Part shown: piece after piece, positions 26,520-35,062 of the stretch
How positions within the stretch are numbered: position 1 is the stretch's first letter
Layout of the letters: each line of letters opens with the position of its first letter
Origin: Acanthosepion esculentum
Lineage: Eukaryota > Mollusca > Cephalopoda > Sepiida > Sepiidae
Direction: 5' to 3'
Assembly: GCA_964036315.1 (NCBI GenBank)
Contig: OZ038478.1
Span: forward strand, 142,594,565 to 142,658,564
DNA: 64,000 nucleotides
Program-made: the position numbers and the translations under genes
The notes under the pieces: model-generated
What the model was told of the DNA's origin: nothing
The model's database searches: none
Seen by the model: only the letters and a program-made list of their open reading frames with translations

Positions 26520-27280
26520 GCGCAGGTTAGGAGAAGGATTCGGAGAGCCCAGAAGAGGCGAAACGATAGGATAAACAAGGGCAGAGGAGAAGTCTCCTTC
26601 CAGATCGGGGGTCCAGTATATTATAGAATGCATGTGAGAGAAGGTAAATTGGGCAGAGATGGAGCCCATATTATAGAATAGTAGAGCAGACGGGTCCGGT
26701 TTCCTTTGTGATATGGGACCAAGTGACCGGGAAAGTAAAGAGAGTGTATGCGAATGATATCAAACTAGCGGAAATAGGGGAATGGGAAGGAGCCGAAACA
26801 AGAACTAAACAGAAAAGCCTGAGGAGAACTACGTTAGTAGAAACGGAAAACCTGGAGACGGAGAGTGAAAGCGATGGGAGTGAAGAGATTGAAATTATCC
26901 GAACTACCATTCGAAGGCTGAGGGAGACAAAGTGGACCCCAGCGGGACCTTCTGAGGAGGCAGTAATTGACCCTAACCTTAGGGAAGAAGAGGAACTGAG
27001 TGAATGGGAAGAAGATGATGAAATTCCGTTAGCACAATTGCAGAGTAAATTGCGGGCTGGAGAAGCGCCTAGTGTTAATGGGGAATTGCCGCTGAAATTG
27101 CGATTTAGGTGGGGGGGGGGCGGTGCAGCCCTAGCTCCAAGGTTAAGTGAAACCAGTACAATGGTTGTGCCGAATGAGCGACAGTCTGGGGGTGACCCGG
27201 TATTGTCCTCGGTGTTGTGGATTGTGTGGAAGGGCCCCCATGCATGTGCGGCATTGGTGGGGGTGCAGGTCGGCACTTGA
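26520..27280 (+). pseudogene. pol 3' end: integrase C-terminal remnant and acidic tail
   Basis: A frame beginning near 26521 reads an arginine-rich helix, then FQIGGPVYYR, like the C-terminal domain of Ty3/gypsy integrases. It stops in tandem TAG codons near 26689. The reading continues in another frame (open from ATG 26708, 190 residues) with GPVSFVIWDQVTGKVKRV and ANDIKLA, the usual end of that domain, followed by a long acidic, low-complexity tail (runs of E and D). A ten-base G run near 27111-27120 is a likely slippage site. The catalytic core is absent: roughly 2.5-3 kb of pol has been deleted between gag and this point, judged against typical elements. Encoded protein would not integrate DNA. 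Confidence 0.62.
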
Positions 27281-27367
27281 TGAGTTGCTTTAAGATATAA
27301 CCACCTAATGGAAACCAAAAACAGGATGATTGAGTAAGACGAATTCTTCTCTCAATATGTTGCAGAC

Positions 27368-28219
27368 ATGGACGAGAGGAGGCTCACGGTACTGATGATG
27401 CTGGTTCTGGTAGCCTATACCTGGGAACACAGTGAGAATACTATATTTAAGAAAACGAGCGAAGTGGTTATAACTAGATCAAACTGGTTGATAACATTGG
27501 TAATAGACCTACGACCGCATGAGCAGTTGCTGGGACAGGTGAGGGCCGAGGTGGACAAACTAGATACAACCAGGACACAAATTGAGAGAGAATACTTACA
27601 GACGCCGGTATACCATCGTATATTATACCCCGTAGCTCAAGAGTCATTAATACTTGAGAGACAATGGAAGGACATGAATTACTATTTGAAAGGAATAAAG
27701 TTGTTACGGACCAGGCAGAAGAGGGCAGTACTACCTATAATGGGAAAGGCATTGAGCGTTTTGTTTCGTACAGTCTCCGAAGGCGAAGTGAAGGTAATTA
27801 AGAGGAAATTAAAAGTGGCAAAGCAGGAGAAACAAGCCATGACTCAGTTGGTTAAAGAAAGTGTATCCATACTAAACGTCACTAGGCTGGAATTAGTTCA
27901 AAATAGAGGAAATATTAATTGGTTAATTTCGCACCTACAAGCGCTTAGAGTAGAAGTGTTAAATGTAACTACGTCTATAACCACAAGGTTACAGAAGTTA
28001 GAAGGGTTCTTGCAAAGATATTTTCAGTTATTGGCTATAATGAGTAAGGTACGCCAGACAAGTCGTTCCTTAACGGTATTGTAGGAGCATGTGAGAGCAC
28101 AATTAGACATGCTGTCGCTGGGACACCTGTCTCCGAGTATAATAACTCCGGGACGATTGAGGGAAGTACTACCGGAGATACAAGCCAAACTACCCCATCA
28201 CCTTCGATTACCTGGATAG
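27368..28219 (+). pseudogene. env of an errantivirus-like element, truncated (F-protein type)
   Basis: The open frame (238 residues from ATG 27368 to TAG 28082) matches the plan of the envelope proteins of insect errantiviruses, which are related to baculovirus F proteins. It has a hydrophobic signal-like start, an ectodomain with a conserved region near residues 35-60, a furin-type site (RQKR, residues 116-119) directly followed by a hydrophobic fusion-peptide-like stretch, and then a long heptad-like helical region with two N-x-T/S sites (residues 175 and 198). The frame is broken by TAG 28082, continues in the same phase with recognisable env sequence to about 28217, then ends abruptly at the 85-bp terminal repeat. 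The rest of the ectodomain, the membrane anchor and the tail are missing, so the product could not act as a complete envelope. It lies 88 bp after the pol tail, the usual gene order. Family assignment rests on layout and motif position, not on a search. Confidence 0.68.
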
Positions 28220-28298
28220 AGTAAATTTCAAATCGGGTTGGCGAAGACTTGTTTATAAACAAATGCAAAGAGCAGGAGGCGATGTTTAATTTGGCTCA
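28214..28298 (+). repeat. Truncated 3' copy of the terminal 85-bp repeat
   Basis: This matches 24864-24950 with few changes: both contain AATTTCAAATCGGGTTGGCG, then GAAGACTTG, and then GCAGGAGGCGATGTTTAAT. It abuts the broken end of env. In an intact element the full 3' LTR would follow; here homology to the 5' side stops at about 28298. Confidence 0.7.
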
Positions 28299-28359
28299 AC
28301 CACGCCTGATTTTTCCACTTCCCCTCGTGTTACAGCTTTCTGGTTTTCTTGAAGCCTTA

Positions 28360-28510
28360 TCTTATGGGGGCGGCCTGTCTCCGCATTATATTTCTTTCCG
28401 CAGCCATACAACGGCCTAAACGTTTTGATAAATATGGCAACAAAGATGAGGACAATAGTCCGAATAATTTAAATAATGTACATAATGCCTCATCTCAGAA
28501 ATATCGACAA
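28360..28510 (+). repeat. SINE-like repeat with ribozyme core, 3' fragment
   Basis: From CATACAACGGCC (28404) this matches the 3' half of the tRNA-headed repeats at 34.74-35.06 and 47.72-48.29 kb: CGGCC, AAACGTTTTGATAAATATGG, then the GATGAGGACAATAGTCCG and CCTCATCTCAGAAATAT blocks. Only the 3' strand of the ribozyme stem is present, and the core GAAAC reads TAAAC, so this copy should be inactive. It is 5' truncated. Confidence 0.65.
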
Positions 28511-28730
28511 ATAACCTTTTTCTTAAACATATATTATTAAAAGGACATATTACTTAAAGATATAGACGTCTACAATTGGCTACAGATACATTTTCTTTCT
28601 TATTTGGGAAATACCATGCCTTCTTGGGGAACGTGATGTGGTGATTTCCTGTTAGCTTCTTGGTTTGGAATTCACCTCCTGTTTACCTACTCTAAAATAG
28701 ATTTATGTAAAAAAGAGATAAAGCGCTTAG

Positions 28731-28806
28731 GAGACCTCGATGTGGTATAATGGTTAACAACATGACCACGGTACTAGTTTACTGCGAGTTCGATTCTCTC
28801 TAGTTA
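28731..28806 (+). tRNA. tRNA-like sequence (SINE head or tRNA pseudogene)
   Basis: A box-A-like stretch (GTGGTATAATGG, near 28742) and a box-B-like stretch (GCGAGTTCGATTCT, near 28784) are spaced as in a tRNA gene. The B box pairs only poorly into a T arm, and the acceptor strands do not pair well (GAGACCT against TAGTTAACTA). It most resembles a decayed Glu/Asp-type tRNA or the head of a tRNA-derived SINE. I do not assign an anticodon. Confidence 0.45.
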
Positions 28807-29099
28807 ACTATATGTCAAAAGTCAGGTATGCTCAATATCTAGCTAAAAAATGAAAGCTGGGCAGATATTGTGTTTTACGGAATGTAGACAAGAACAAAGC
28901 TGCCGAATAGATCAGTTGAAGAGTTGGTGCGACGACGTAAAGATGACCAATAATCCGAACAGTTCTTCGAAGGAACATGCTGTTTTGTATAAATTGTATT
29001 TGTTCGGATGCTTAATCTCGAATGAAACTGTTTAAAAAATAAATAAATAAACAAACCGTCACATAATATAGATTTGATTGTTAATGGAGCCAAGAAAAT

Positions 29100-30935
29100 A
29101 AATGATGAATTTTACCAGTAACGAAATGTGTTGGGATATGACTGAAAGACGATCTTTTTCAGAATGTTTTGTGGTCTATAAGATGGTTAGGGAAGCCGTT
29201 GTTGATTAGGGTTTGTTTTACGTTATTAAGTTCTTTGAGGAAGAGTAGTCTAGAGGATGAATTTTGGTGTGCTCTTTCTAGAAAGTTTTTTTATTACAGC
29301 TATTTTATACCTAAGTGGATATTCGCTTTTAAAGTTTAGGTGACAAGAGTTCCTGCTGGTGGGTTTTTTGTATAAGGATGTAATGAAAGTGTTATTGCTG
29401 TATTCAACGAGGACATCGAGGAATGGAAGTTTGTTTTTCTGGCTAAGTTCATGAGTGAAGTTAAGGACGGATTTTTTCTCAAATGCGGTCTTAAGTGTGT
29501 CTATTTGTTTAATGTTGTTCGCTAAAATGAAAATATCGTCTACGTAGCGTACGTATATCTTCGGTTTATGGACTTGTATGGATATCGTATTTTCTACGTG
29601 GGATATGTAATAGTTGGCAAAGCATGGGCCGAGTGGATTTCCCATGCCGACGCCATTAGTTTGGGTGTAGATATTGCCATTATGGTCGTAGAATGGGACT
29701 TTGGTTGTGCATTCGTGTAGTAGTTTTTTTTAGTATGGGTGGTTTGATGGGTGGCGGAGTGATAGACTTATTAGAGTATACGGAATTGAGGATAATGTCA
29801 ATTGTTTGTTCGACGGGGACGTTTGCAAATAAGTTTTCAACGTCAAGTGACGCTATTATACCTTGTTTTTTTTTTTGTAGATTTAAAATTTGCAGGAATT
29901 CGTGGGTGGATGTGATGCTGTAATTGTTAGGCAGGTATGGAGTGATGATGTCGTTCAGGAATTTCGATAGTTCGTAGATAGGTGTTGGGATCTGGGAAAT
30001 GATTGGTCGTAGCGGGTATCCTAATTATGGGATTTTATGTTTCCATATAAATATCCCGGTTGGTAATCTACAACAATTTTTTGAATTTTCAGGGAACCAA
30101 CTTCAGCGTTGTGAGCTGTTATTAATTTGTTGACCTTTTTAAAGTCACAGTGGGATTTCTTTTCAGTTTTGTGAATTTTGTCCGGTCGTCGACGATATTC
30201 TTTAATTTTTGGTGGTAATCGGCTCTATCGAGAATAACGTATGTGTTAGCTTTATCAGCTCGTCTGATGACGATGTCGGGATTGCATTTTAACTCTTTCG
30301 CGGCCTTTCTCAGTTTTGGCGTTAAGATGCTACTATGGTTGTTGCCAGGGTATCGGTTCTTCAAGCCTTCGGCCTTGAGTAGGTCTCTCAGGTCTGGATG
30401 AACTACTATGTCTCCACGTGTAGCAAGTTGGGATAGTCACTGGTGTAGAATTTCAATTTCCGTTGTCTTAGTGATGAGGTCAAATTTAGGTTGGATGTGA
30501 CAGTTTGGCCCTAAATTTAAAAATTCTTTTTGGTCATCAGTTAATTTGTGGTTGGATAAATTTAAATATTTGTCATCGTTGTTAGGTAGTAAAATGTTTC
30601 CTTGGTATAATTTACACAGCTTTTTTGTAATTATTTGTCTGTGTGTAAGTTGGTGCTCGCTGATGCTAAGGTTGAGTTGGTACAGTGCCTCATTATATTC
30701 CTGTTCGGTCAAGGTGTTTTTTCGTATCGTGTTATGTTTGTGGAGTTCGTTGTTTAAATGTTGGATGTCATTTTGGGATGATTTTATTTGTCGTAAGACG
30801 AGTTTTTTTCTGAATGTAGTGGTGCTATTTTCCTTGTTGGCTGCCGGGTCGTGTAATTTGATAGTTGTATATTTAGGCAGCAATCCTTCTTTTATGCAAA
30901 TTTCATTAAAAACGACAGACAAGGTACTGTAGTGG
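29100..30935 (-). mobile_element. Penelope-like element, RT region, frameshifted and lacking endonuclease
   Basis: Read on the minus strand this is a nearly continuous PLE polyprotein in several frames. The N-terminal part (30922-30437, 161 residues) ends with FLNLGPNCHIQPKFD, a PLE hallmark. Next comes 30364-30122 with DIVIRRADKANTYVILD. Then follow frames with YGNIK, ASLDVENLFANVP and TKVPFYD. The last open part (29645-29250, 131 residues) carries MGNPLGPCFANYYISHVEN, the catalytic YVDD and LPFLDVLV with YKKPTSRNS. PLE reverse transcriptases are telomerase-related, and these motifs are in the expected order. Frame changes and stops occur near 30430, 30120 and several times between 30000 and 29650. 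The region ends soon after the RT thumb, and no GIY-YIG endonuclease follows. The start near 30935 (MSVVFNE) is the same point at which other fragments here meet (TA)n. Confidence 0.87.
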
Positions 30936-31380
30936 ACCGCTGCGGTGTGTGGTGAATGGAAGAAGAGAAGATGAGTTATCTCTAGGTTAAGGCTTCCGCT
31001 GGCCGGTCCAGCTACATAAGAATGTTGGACTTTAAATGAAGTCCAAAGAAGGTAAAGAAGACCGATATATATGTAGAAAACAAATATATATTAATACGTG
31101 AATTACAAATAGATTAAAACACGAGTTACAATACATTGAAGACATGAATAAAATGTTACAGTGTCTGCATGGAAAGTTGTGTGTCTGTGTTGTTTTTAGT
31201 TGAATGTCCGTACGGGTGAATTTTGTTTTAGCGTGTTCCCAGAATGTAGGAAACGCTGGTTGTGTATAAGAGTTCACATATTGGAAATTCTTAGAGCAAG
31301 TTTTTTGTACCTCGCCCCACGTGCGAGGTTTCAGCCCGCGGCCGAAATCGACATAGTTGCTCACACGTGCGCGTAAGCAG
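30936..31380. other. Unassigned stretch between PLE fragments
   Basis: No coding similarity is recognised. A short hairpin (TGGACTT and AAGTCCA, near 31024-31043) and the GC-rich GCCCGCGGCCGAAATCG stretch at about 31333 are visible. This could be the upstream non-coding part of a PLE or another element. Confidence 0.4.
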
Positions 31381-31385
31381 AGAGA

Positions 31386-31387
<2 letters not shown>

Positions 31388-31428
<41 letters not shown>
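31388..31428. repeat. (TA)n microsatellite
   Basis: About 20 uninterrupted TA units. Confidence 0.97.
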
Positions 31429-31431
<3 letters not shown>

Positions 31432-31510
31432 GCGAAAGGTCAGCCAGTATTTATACACCCGGGAGAGAGAGACCCCTGTTGACGGGTTAAGGAAATGAAG
31501 GGAGCTAACT

Positions 31511-31856
31511 GCGACAGTACTACGGTTAAACTTTTTATTTAATTTTTCTTGTGTACGAACAAGAGCTTTCTTTGCAAAGAACGAACATTATTTATGAGTT
31601 CAAATGCCCCTTAAGGAAATTAAAACACCACTACTACACACTAAGACATATACATAATGCACACACTCAATTAAGCTGAAAAATCAAATCATCCTTGATA
31701 ATGGCTAAAGATATAGCCGAAGGCGCTCGGAAAAGTAAAACATTTGGACAGTTCTTACACACCCTTTGTCCAGCAAAGAAAGCTCTTGTTCGTACACAAG
31801 AAAAATTAAATAAAAAACTTAACCGTAGTACCTTGTCTGTCGTTTTTAATGAAACT

Positions 31857-31860
<4 letters not shown>
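31511..31860. mobile_element. PLE 5' fragment in palindromic arrangement
   Basis: The plus strand from 31701 reads a PLE-like N-terminus (MAKDIAEGARKSKTFGQFL, then KNLNRSTLSVVFNETC-like) that matches the start of the minus-strand element at 30935. About 68 bp of it (31772-31840: AAGAAAGCTCTTGTTCG, then TACACAAGAAAAATTAAAT and ACCGTAGTACC) recurs inverted at 31511-31580. The fragment therefore forms a large hairpin with a loop of about 190 bases. The plus-strand arm ends in AATGAAACTTGCA and runs straight into (TA)n. Confidence 0.7.

Positions 31861-31925
<65 letters not shown>
31861..31925. repeat. (TA)n microsatellite abutting a PLE fragment
   Basis: About 32 TA units begin directly after GAAACTTGCA of the PLE 5' fragment. 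Confidence 0.97.
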
Positions 31926-31930
<5 letters not shown>

Positions 31931-32035
31931 TCCAAACAATTGTATACAATCTACTTTCAATCCTCTATAAATTTGTGAGAATTCGTGCTGTCTCCTAATA
32001 CCGCCATAGACACAAATCACACATATATATAAATC

Positions 32036-32135
32036 CGTGTGTATTCTCTCTCTCACACGTACACAAACACACACATATGTGTATATATATATGTGTGTGT
32101 GTGCGCGCGCGCGTGTGTGTGAGTGTGTGAGAGAT
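32036..32135. repeat. Mixed CA/TG/GC dinucleotide tract
   Basis: CACACA, TATATATG, (TG)n and (GC)n runs follow each other. The alternating purine-pyrimidine composition could favour Z-DNA, which is an inference. Confidence 0.8.
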
Positions 32136-32248
32136 AGAATACTCGCGAATTTATTTTTTATCTGAGGGTACCATTAAAACACTCAGTTAAAAATCATTTA
32201 GATAGCAAAATCTTTGACCAATATTGAGTACATATATGTTCATATATA

Positions 32249-32282
32249 TATATAAATTGAATACGCACTACATAATTGATAT
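32249..32282 (+). repeat. 34-bp direct repeat, left copy
   Basis: Identical to 32784-32817 (contains AATTGAATACGCACTACATA). The two copies bracket about 500 bp holding a PLE-type terminal fragment, so they may be a target-site duplication or a repeat belonging to the element. Confidence 0.7.
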
Positions 32283-32783
32283 TAAAATAACCTGATCCTA
32301 AGTGCGAATTCCTGATAATAACTGTGACATTACTCTAATTATTGAACAATTTAGTTCATGCCACCTTTACTATAAAAAAGCTTACTTCTTCAGTACAAGA
32401 ACGCACATTTTTCAAATTAAAAAAAAAAAATTCAACCTCAAGGTCGCGACTGCAGGCTCCAAAATTATTCTTACATTTAACAATATCACATTGCTAAAAA
32501 AACACTTCTTTCGGTCAGCACTATCTTTCGATGTCTCATTATTACCCTGGAATTTAACAAAAACACATTCAAATGTCTACCTGATGATAGTCGTTCGAAA
32601 CGATTGAAAGCCTGGCTAGTAGAAAAAATAAAACCTGATAAAACCGGAATTTATAAACAAGGATCATACCATTCATTAACGGATTCGAAGTTGATTGTAT
32701 TTTATTATTAAATATTGTTTGCGAGAGGGATTCTTGCCATATAATTAGCTTCATTATTTGTTTTTCGTATGAATGATTGACGT
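32283..32783 (+). mobile_element. Probable PLE terminal-repeat fragment with hammerhead-like motif
   Basis: No coding frame is recognised. Near 32581 the sequence reads CTGATGA, nine bases, then GAAACG. This is the consensus pair of hammerhead core strands, although the spacer is too short to form a good stem II. PLE terminal repeats of many animals carry hammerhead motifs. The segment is enclosed by the 34-bp direct repeat. Class assignment is tentative. Confidence 0.4.
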
Positions 32784-32811
32784 TATATAAATTGAATACG
32801 CACTACATAAT

Positions 32812-32817
<6 letters not shown>
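32784..32817 (+). repeat. 34-bp direct repeat, right copy
   Basis: Identical to 32249-32282; it runs into the next (TA)n tract. Confidence 0.7.

Positions 32818-32861
<44 letters not shown>
32814..32861. repeat. (TA)n microsatellite
   Basis: About 24 TA units. Confidence 0.97.
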
Positions 32862-32865
<4 letters not shown>

Positions 32866-32888
32866 AAGAAGAGAGAAACCGCAGACGT

Positions 32889-32905
32889 TTTGGTTGTAAT
32901 GTGAA

Positions 32906-32967
<62 letters not shown>

Positions 32968-33026
32968 ATGCTTTATTTTCCCTAATTTTGCAGCACGTGT
33001 TTCGGGTCTCGCGTCCTTCTTCAGGT
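32889..33026 (-). mobile_element. PLE terminal repeat fragment (minus) containing (TA)n and a hammerhead-like core
   Basis: Read on the minus strand this has CTGAAGA (33018-33024), a GGAC-GCGA-GACC hairpin, GAAAC (32999-33003), ACGTGCTGCAAAATTAGGG, an AATAAAGCATA block, a (TA)n tract of about 27 units (32911-32964) and CACATTACAACCAAAA. The same series occurs on the plus strand at 34497-34606. The CUGANGA...GAAA strands fit the hammerhead consensus, but no good cleavage triplet follows. Confidence 0.6.
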
Positions 33027-33399
33027 AAAGAGTGGATAATTCCACATATTATTAAAATGAATTAATTTTCCTTATGTTTTTTTTATGTTAAACATACTCT
33101 TTTTATGTGGTACTGACACAAATGTCTTTCTTGAACTTGCAATGAGAAAGTTCTTCTGCGTGAGGGTAATAAAAGATTTAAGATTGATCTAGGAAAGGGT
33201 GAGGAAAGATATCTGTATTCTTATCTTTTAATGACCACCGTGTGTTCTTAGATCTAATTCCATTTTTTGTATTGTGTGTGTGTTTGTCAGAATGCTTATG
33301 TATACGTATATTCCCTCTCCATACATGCATACTGTCTTATTATAAGTAATTACTATACTCATATATACACACATACATACCTACACACAAATATCTTAA

Positions 33400-34230
33400 T
33401 TTCAAGAGCCATCACCCAAAAACATGCCTGAAATCCATCCCCTATTCTCTAGCACGTAGTACTATAGTGACTGGCAAACACTTCCGAAAAACACGCCAAG
33501 AAGAACTACATAGAACTCTAAAAAAACAAGGCTACCTCACGGCACTAATAAACAAAGTTTTGAATTCTGAAAAAAAATCCTTTAGACCAACTCCGAATTC
33601 CAAAGAAGCATATCGTTGAACAAACTCTAGCATATGTCTCAACATACAATAACAACAATCCAGAACATTTTACAGACATTACCAAAAATCTAGACCTACT
33701 TAGGAACAATGACAAACTGAAAAATATACTAAAAACAACCAAAATAATTAAAAGCAAACGCCAATCTAAAAACCTAAAACACATATTAATCTCATCCAAA
33801 TTTAACACACAATACAGGGAGTCACAAAGTGCAACAAAAAAAGATGTGGGGTTTGTGACATCATTATAGAAGGAAACTCCTACACGTTTGAAAACCGAAA
33901 AATGGCATTCATAATAAATAAAAATTTAAACTGCAACTCCGAAAATGTGATTCATGCACTCAAATGCACAGAATGCAAGAAGCCATATATAGATATCAGC
34001 CAACAACTAAACAGCAGAGTTTTCCTGTACAAAAGCAACATAACATTATCATACAACAGAAAACTCTTTGTATCACGAAACATCTATATATGTAACAAGG
34101 GTGAATTTAAAAGTATGCCAATATATCAGACAATTATTCTTACCTACAAATAGAAAGACAAATACTTCAAGAACAAATTTAAACAAGCACTAAATAGATC
34201 ATAACCCGACACACAAAAACACATGTGCAC
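33400..34230 (+). mobile_element. Penelope-like element, RT end and GIY-YIG endonuclease, broken
   Basis: Plus-strand frames read the downstream half of a PLE protein. They start with SHHPKTCLKSIPYSLAR (near 33408), a LHRTLKKQGYLTALI stretch, and then AYVSTYNNNNPEHF (near 33625) with KSKRQSKNLKHILISSKF. These are the RT C-terminus and linker. The 83-residue frame at 33902-34153 holds the GIY-YIG nuclease core, NVIHALKCTECKKPYID. The family's Y-I-G is replaced by Y-I-D, and the conserved downstream arginine and histidine region is altered, so the nuclease is probably inactive. Stops and frame changes occur near 33560, 33840 and 34155. It complements the RT-only fragment at 29.1-30.9 kb but lies on the opposite strand, so the two are separate copies. 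Confidence 0.8.
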
Positions 34231-34380
34231 ATAATGGCCAGACACAGTGGTCGAACCACTCACATGCATACGCACACACTCACATGCGGTTATCTGCGGA
34301 GCACAAATATGTATGCACCTATTAGCAAAAACAATAGACTACTCACAAGCACACACAGAAACGCTACACAACAGGAAATA

Positions 34381-34460
34381 TGTACATGTGTATGTATGTA
34401 TATATGTATGTATATATATATATATATATATGCATGTTTGTATATGTGTGTATATATATG
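34381..34460. repeat. Imperfect (TATG/TA)n tract
   Basis: GTATGTATATATG, (TA)n and GTATATGTGTG units lie in succession. Confidence 0.9.
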
Positions 34461-34496
34461 TGTATACTAATTCCTTATAATAAGACAGTATATATG

Positions 34497-34606
34497 TATT
34501 GAAGAAGGTTGCTAGACCAGAAACACGTGTTGCAAAATTATGGAAAATAAAGCATAATATATATATTTTTAAATCCATATTACAACCAAAAATCCACATT
34601 ACAACA
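34497..34606 (+). mobile_element. PLE terminal repeat fragment (plus), hammerhead-like core
   Basis: This carries TTGAAGA (34499-34505), AGGTTGCTAGACCA, GAAAC (34520-34524), ACGTGTTGCAAAATTA, AATAAAGCATAATATATATA, and then CATATTACAACCAAAA. It is the inverse of 32889-33026 with a shorter TA tract. The first core base is T instead of C (UUGAAGA), a change at a required position. It lies downstream of the broken endonuclease, where a PLE terminal repeat would be expected. Confidence 0.62.
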
Positions 34607-34737
34607 AAAAAAACAGTAATAAGGAGTTCCAGAGAAATCAATAGTAACAACAAACATTGTAATATGATCTCTGGTAAAAACATGTAATGCTAACAGCAAA
34701 AATTGCAATATGAGTACTGGTAAAAATCATGCTGAAG

Positions 34738-35062
34738 TCATTAGTTTTATAAGTCGCAGAAATTCATACACCTGGATAAAAGCGTTAGTTAGATCCAGTG
34801 ACAGAAACAAAAGAGTGTGAGTTCAATACCTGGTTAGGACAGTGGAGAACCTGGAGAGAGGAATTAACAGGAGATAACTGATATCCATTAGACATGGCAC
34901 GTGGAACTAGAACAGTCTATCCCAGCGAGAAAGGGTTCAGCTCGACATTCGAACCACCTGAAACGTTGTGATAAATATGGCAACAGAGATGAGGACGATA
35001 GTCCGAATAATGTAGATAGTGTACATAATACCTCATCTCAGAAATATAGACATATAGATATA
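34738..35062 (+). repeat. tRNA-headed SINE-like repeat, ribozyme core deleted
   Basis: The blocks run in the same order as at 47955-48290: CATTAGTTTTATAA, GTTAGTTAGATCCAGTGACA, box-B-like GAGTTCAATACC (near 34829), GAATTAACAGGAGATAACTG, GGTTCAGCTCGACATTC, AAACGTTGTGATAAATATGG, the GATGAGGACGATAGTCCG block and CCTCATCTCAGAAATAT. The box-A part of the head is missing. Between CCACCTGAA and ACGTTGTG the 26 bases that hold the rest of the hammerhead core in other copies are absent; the break lies at a repeated GAA. Confidence 0.75.

Noticed and set aside
28731..28806. Functional tRNA gene
   Set aside because: Box-like motifs are present, but the acceptor and anticodon arms do not pair adequately.
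28850..29035. Small gene of 61 codons (MKAGQILCFTE start)
   Set aside because: No homology or context. A minus-strand frame of similar length overlaps it.
31667..32074. Minus-strand frame of 135 codons with an (IY)n stretch
   Set aside because: The frame passes through a (TA)n microsatellite, which reads as alternating Ile-Tyr. Only the flanking PLE reading is meaningful.
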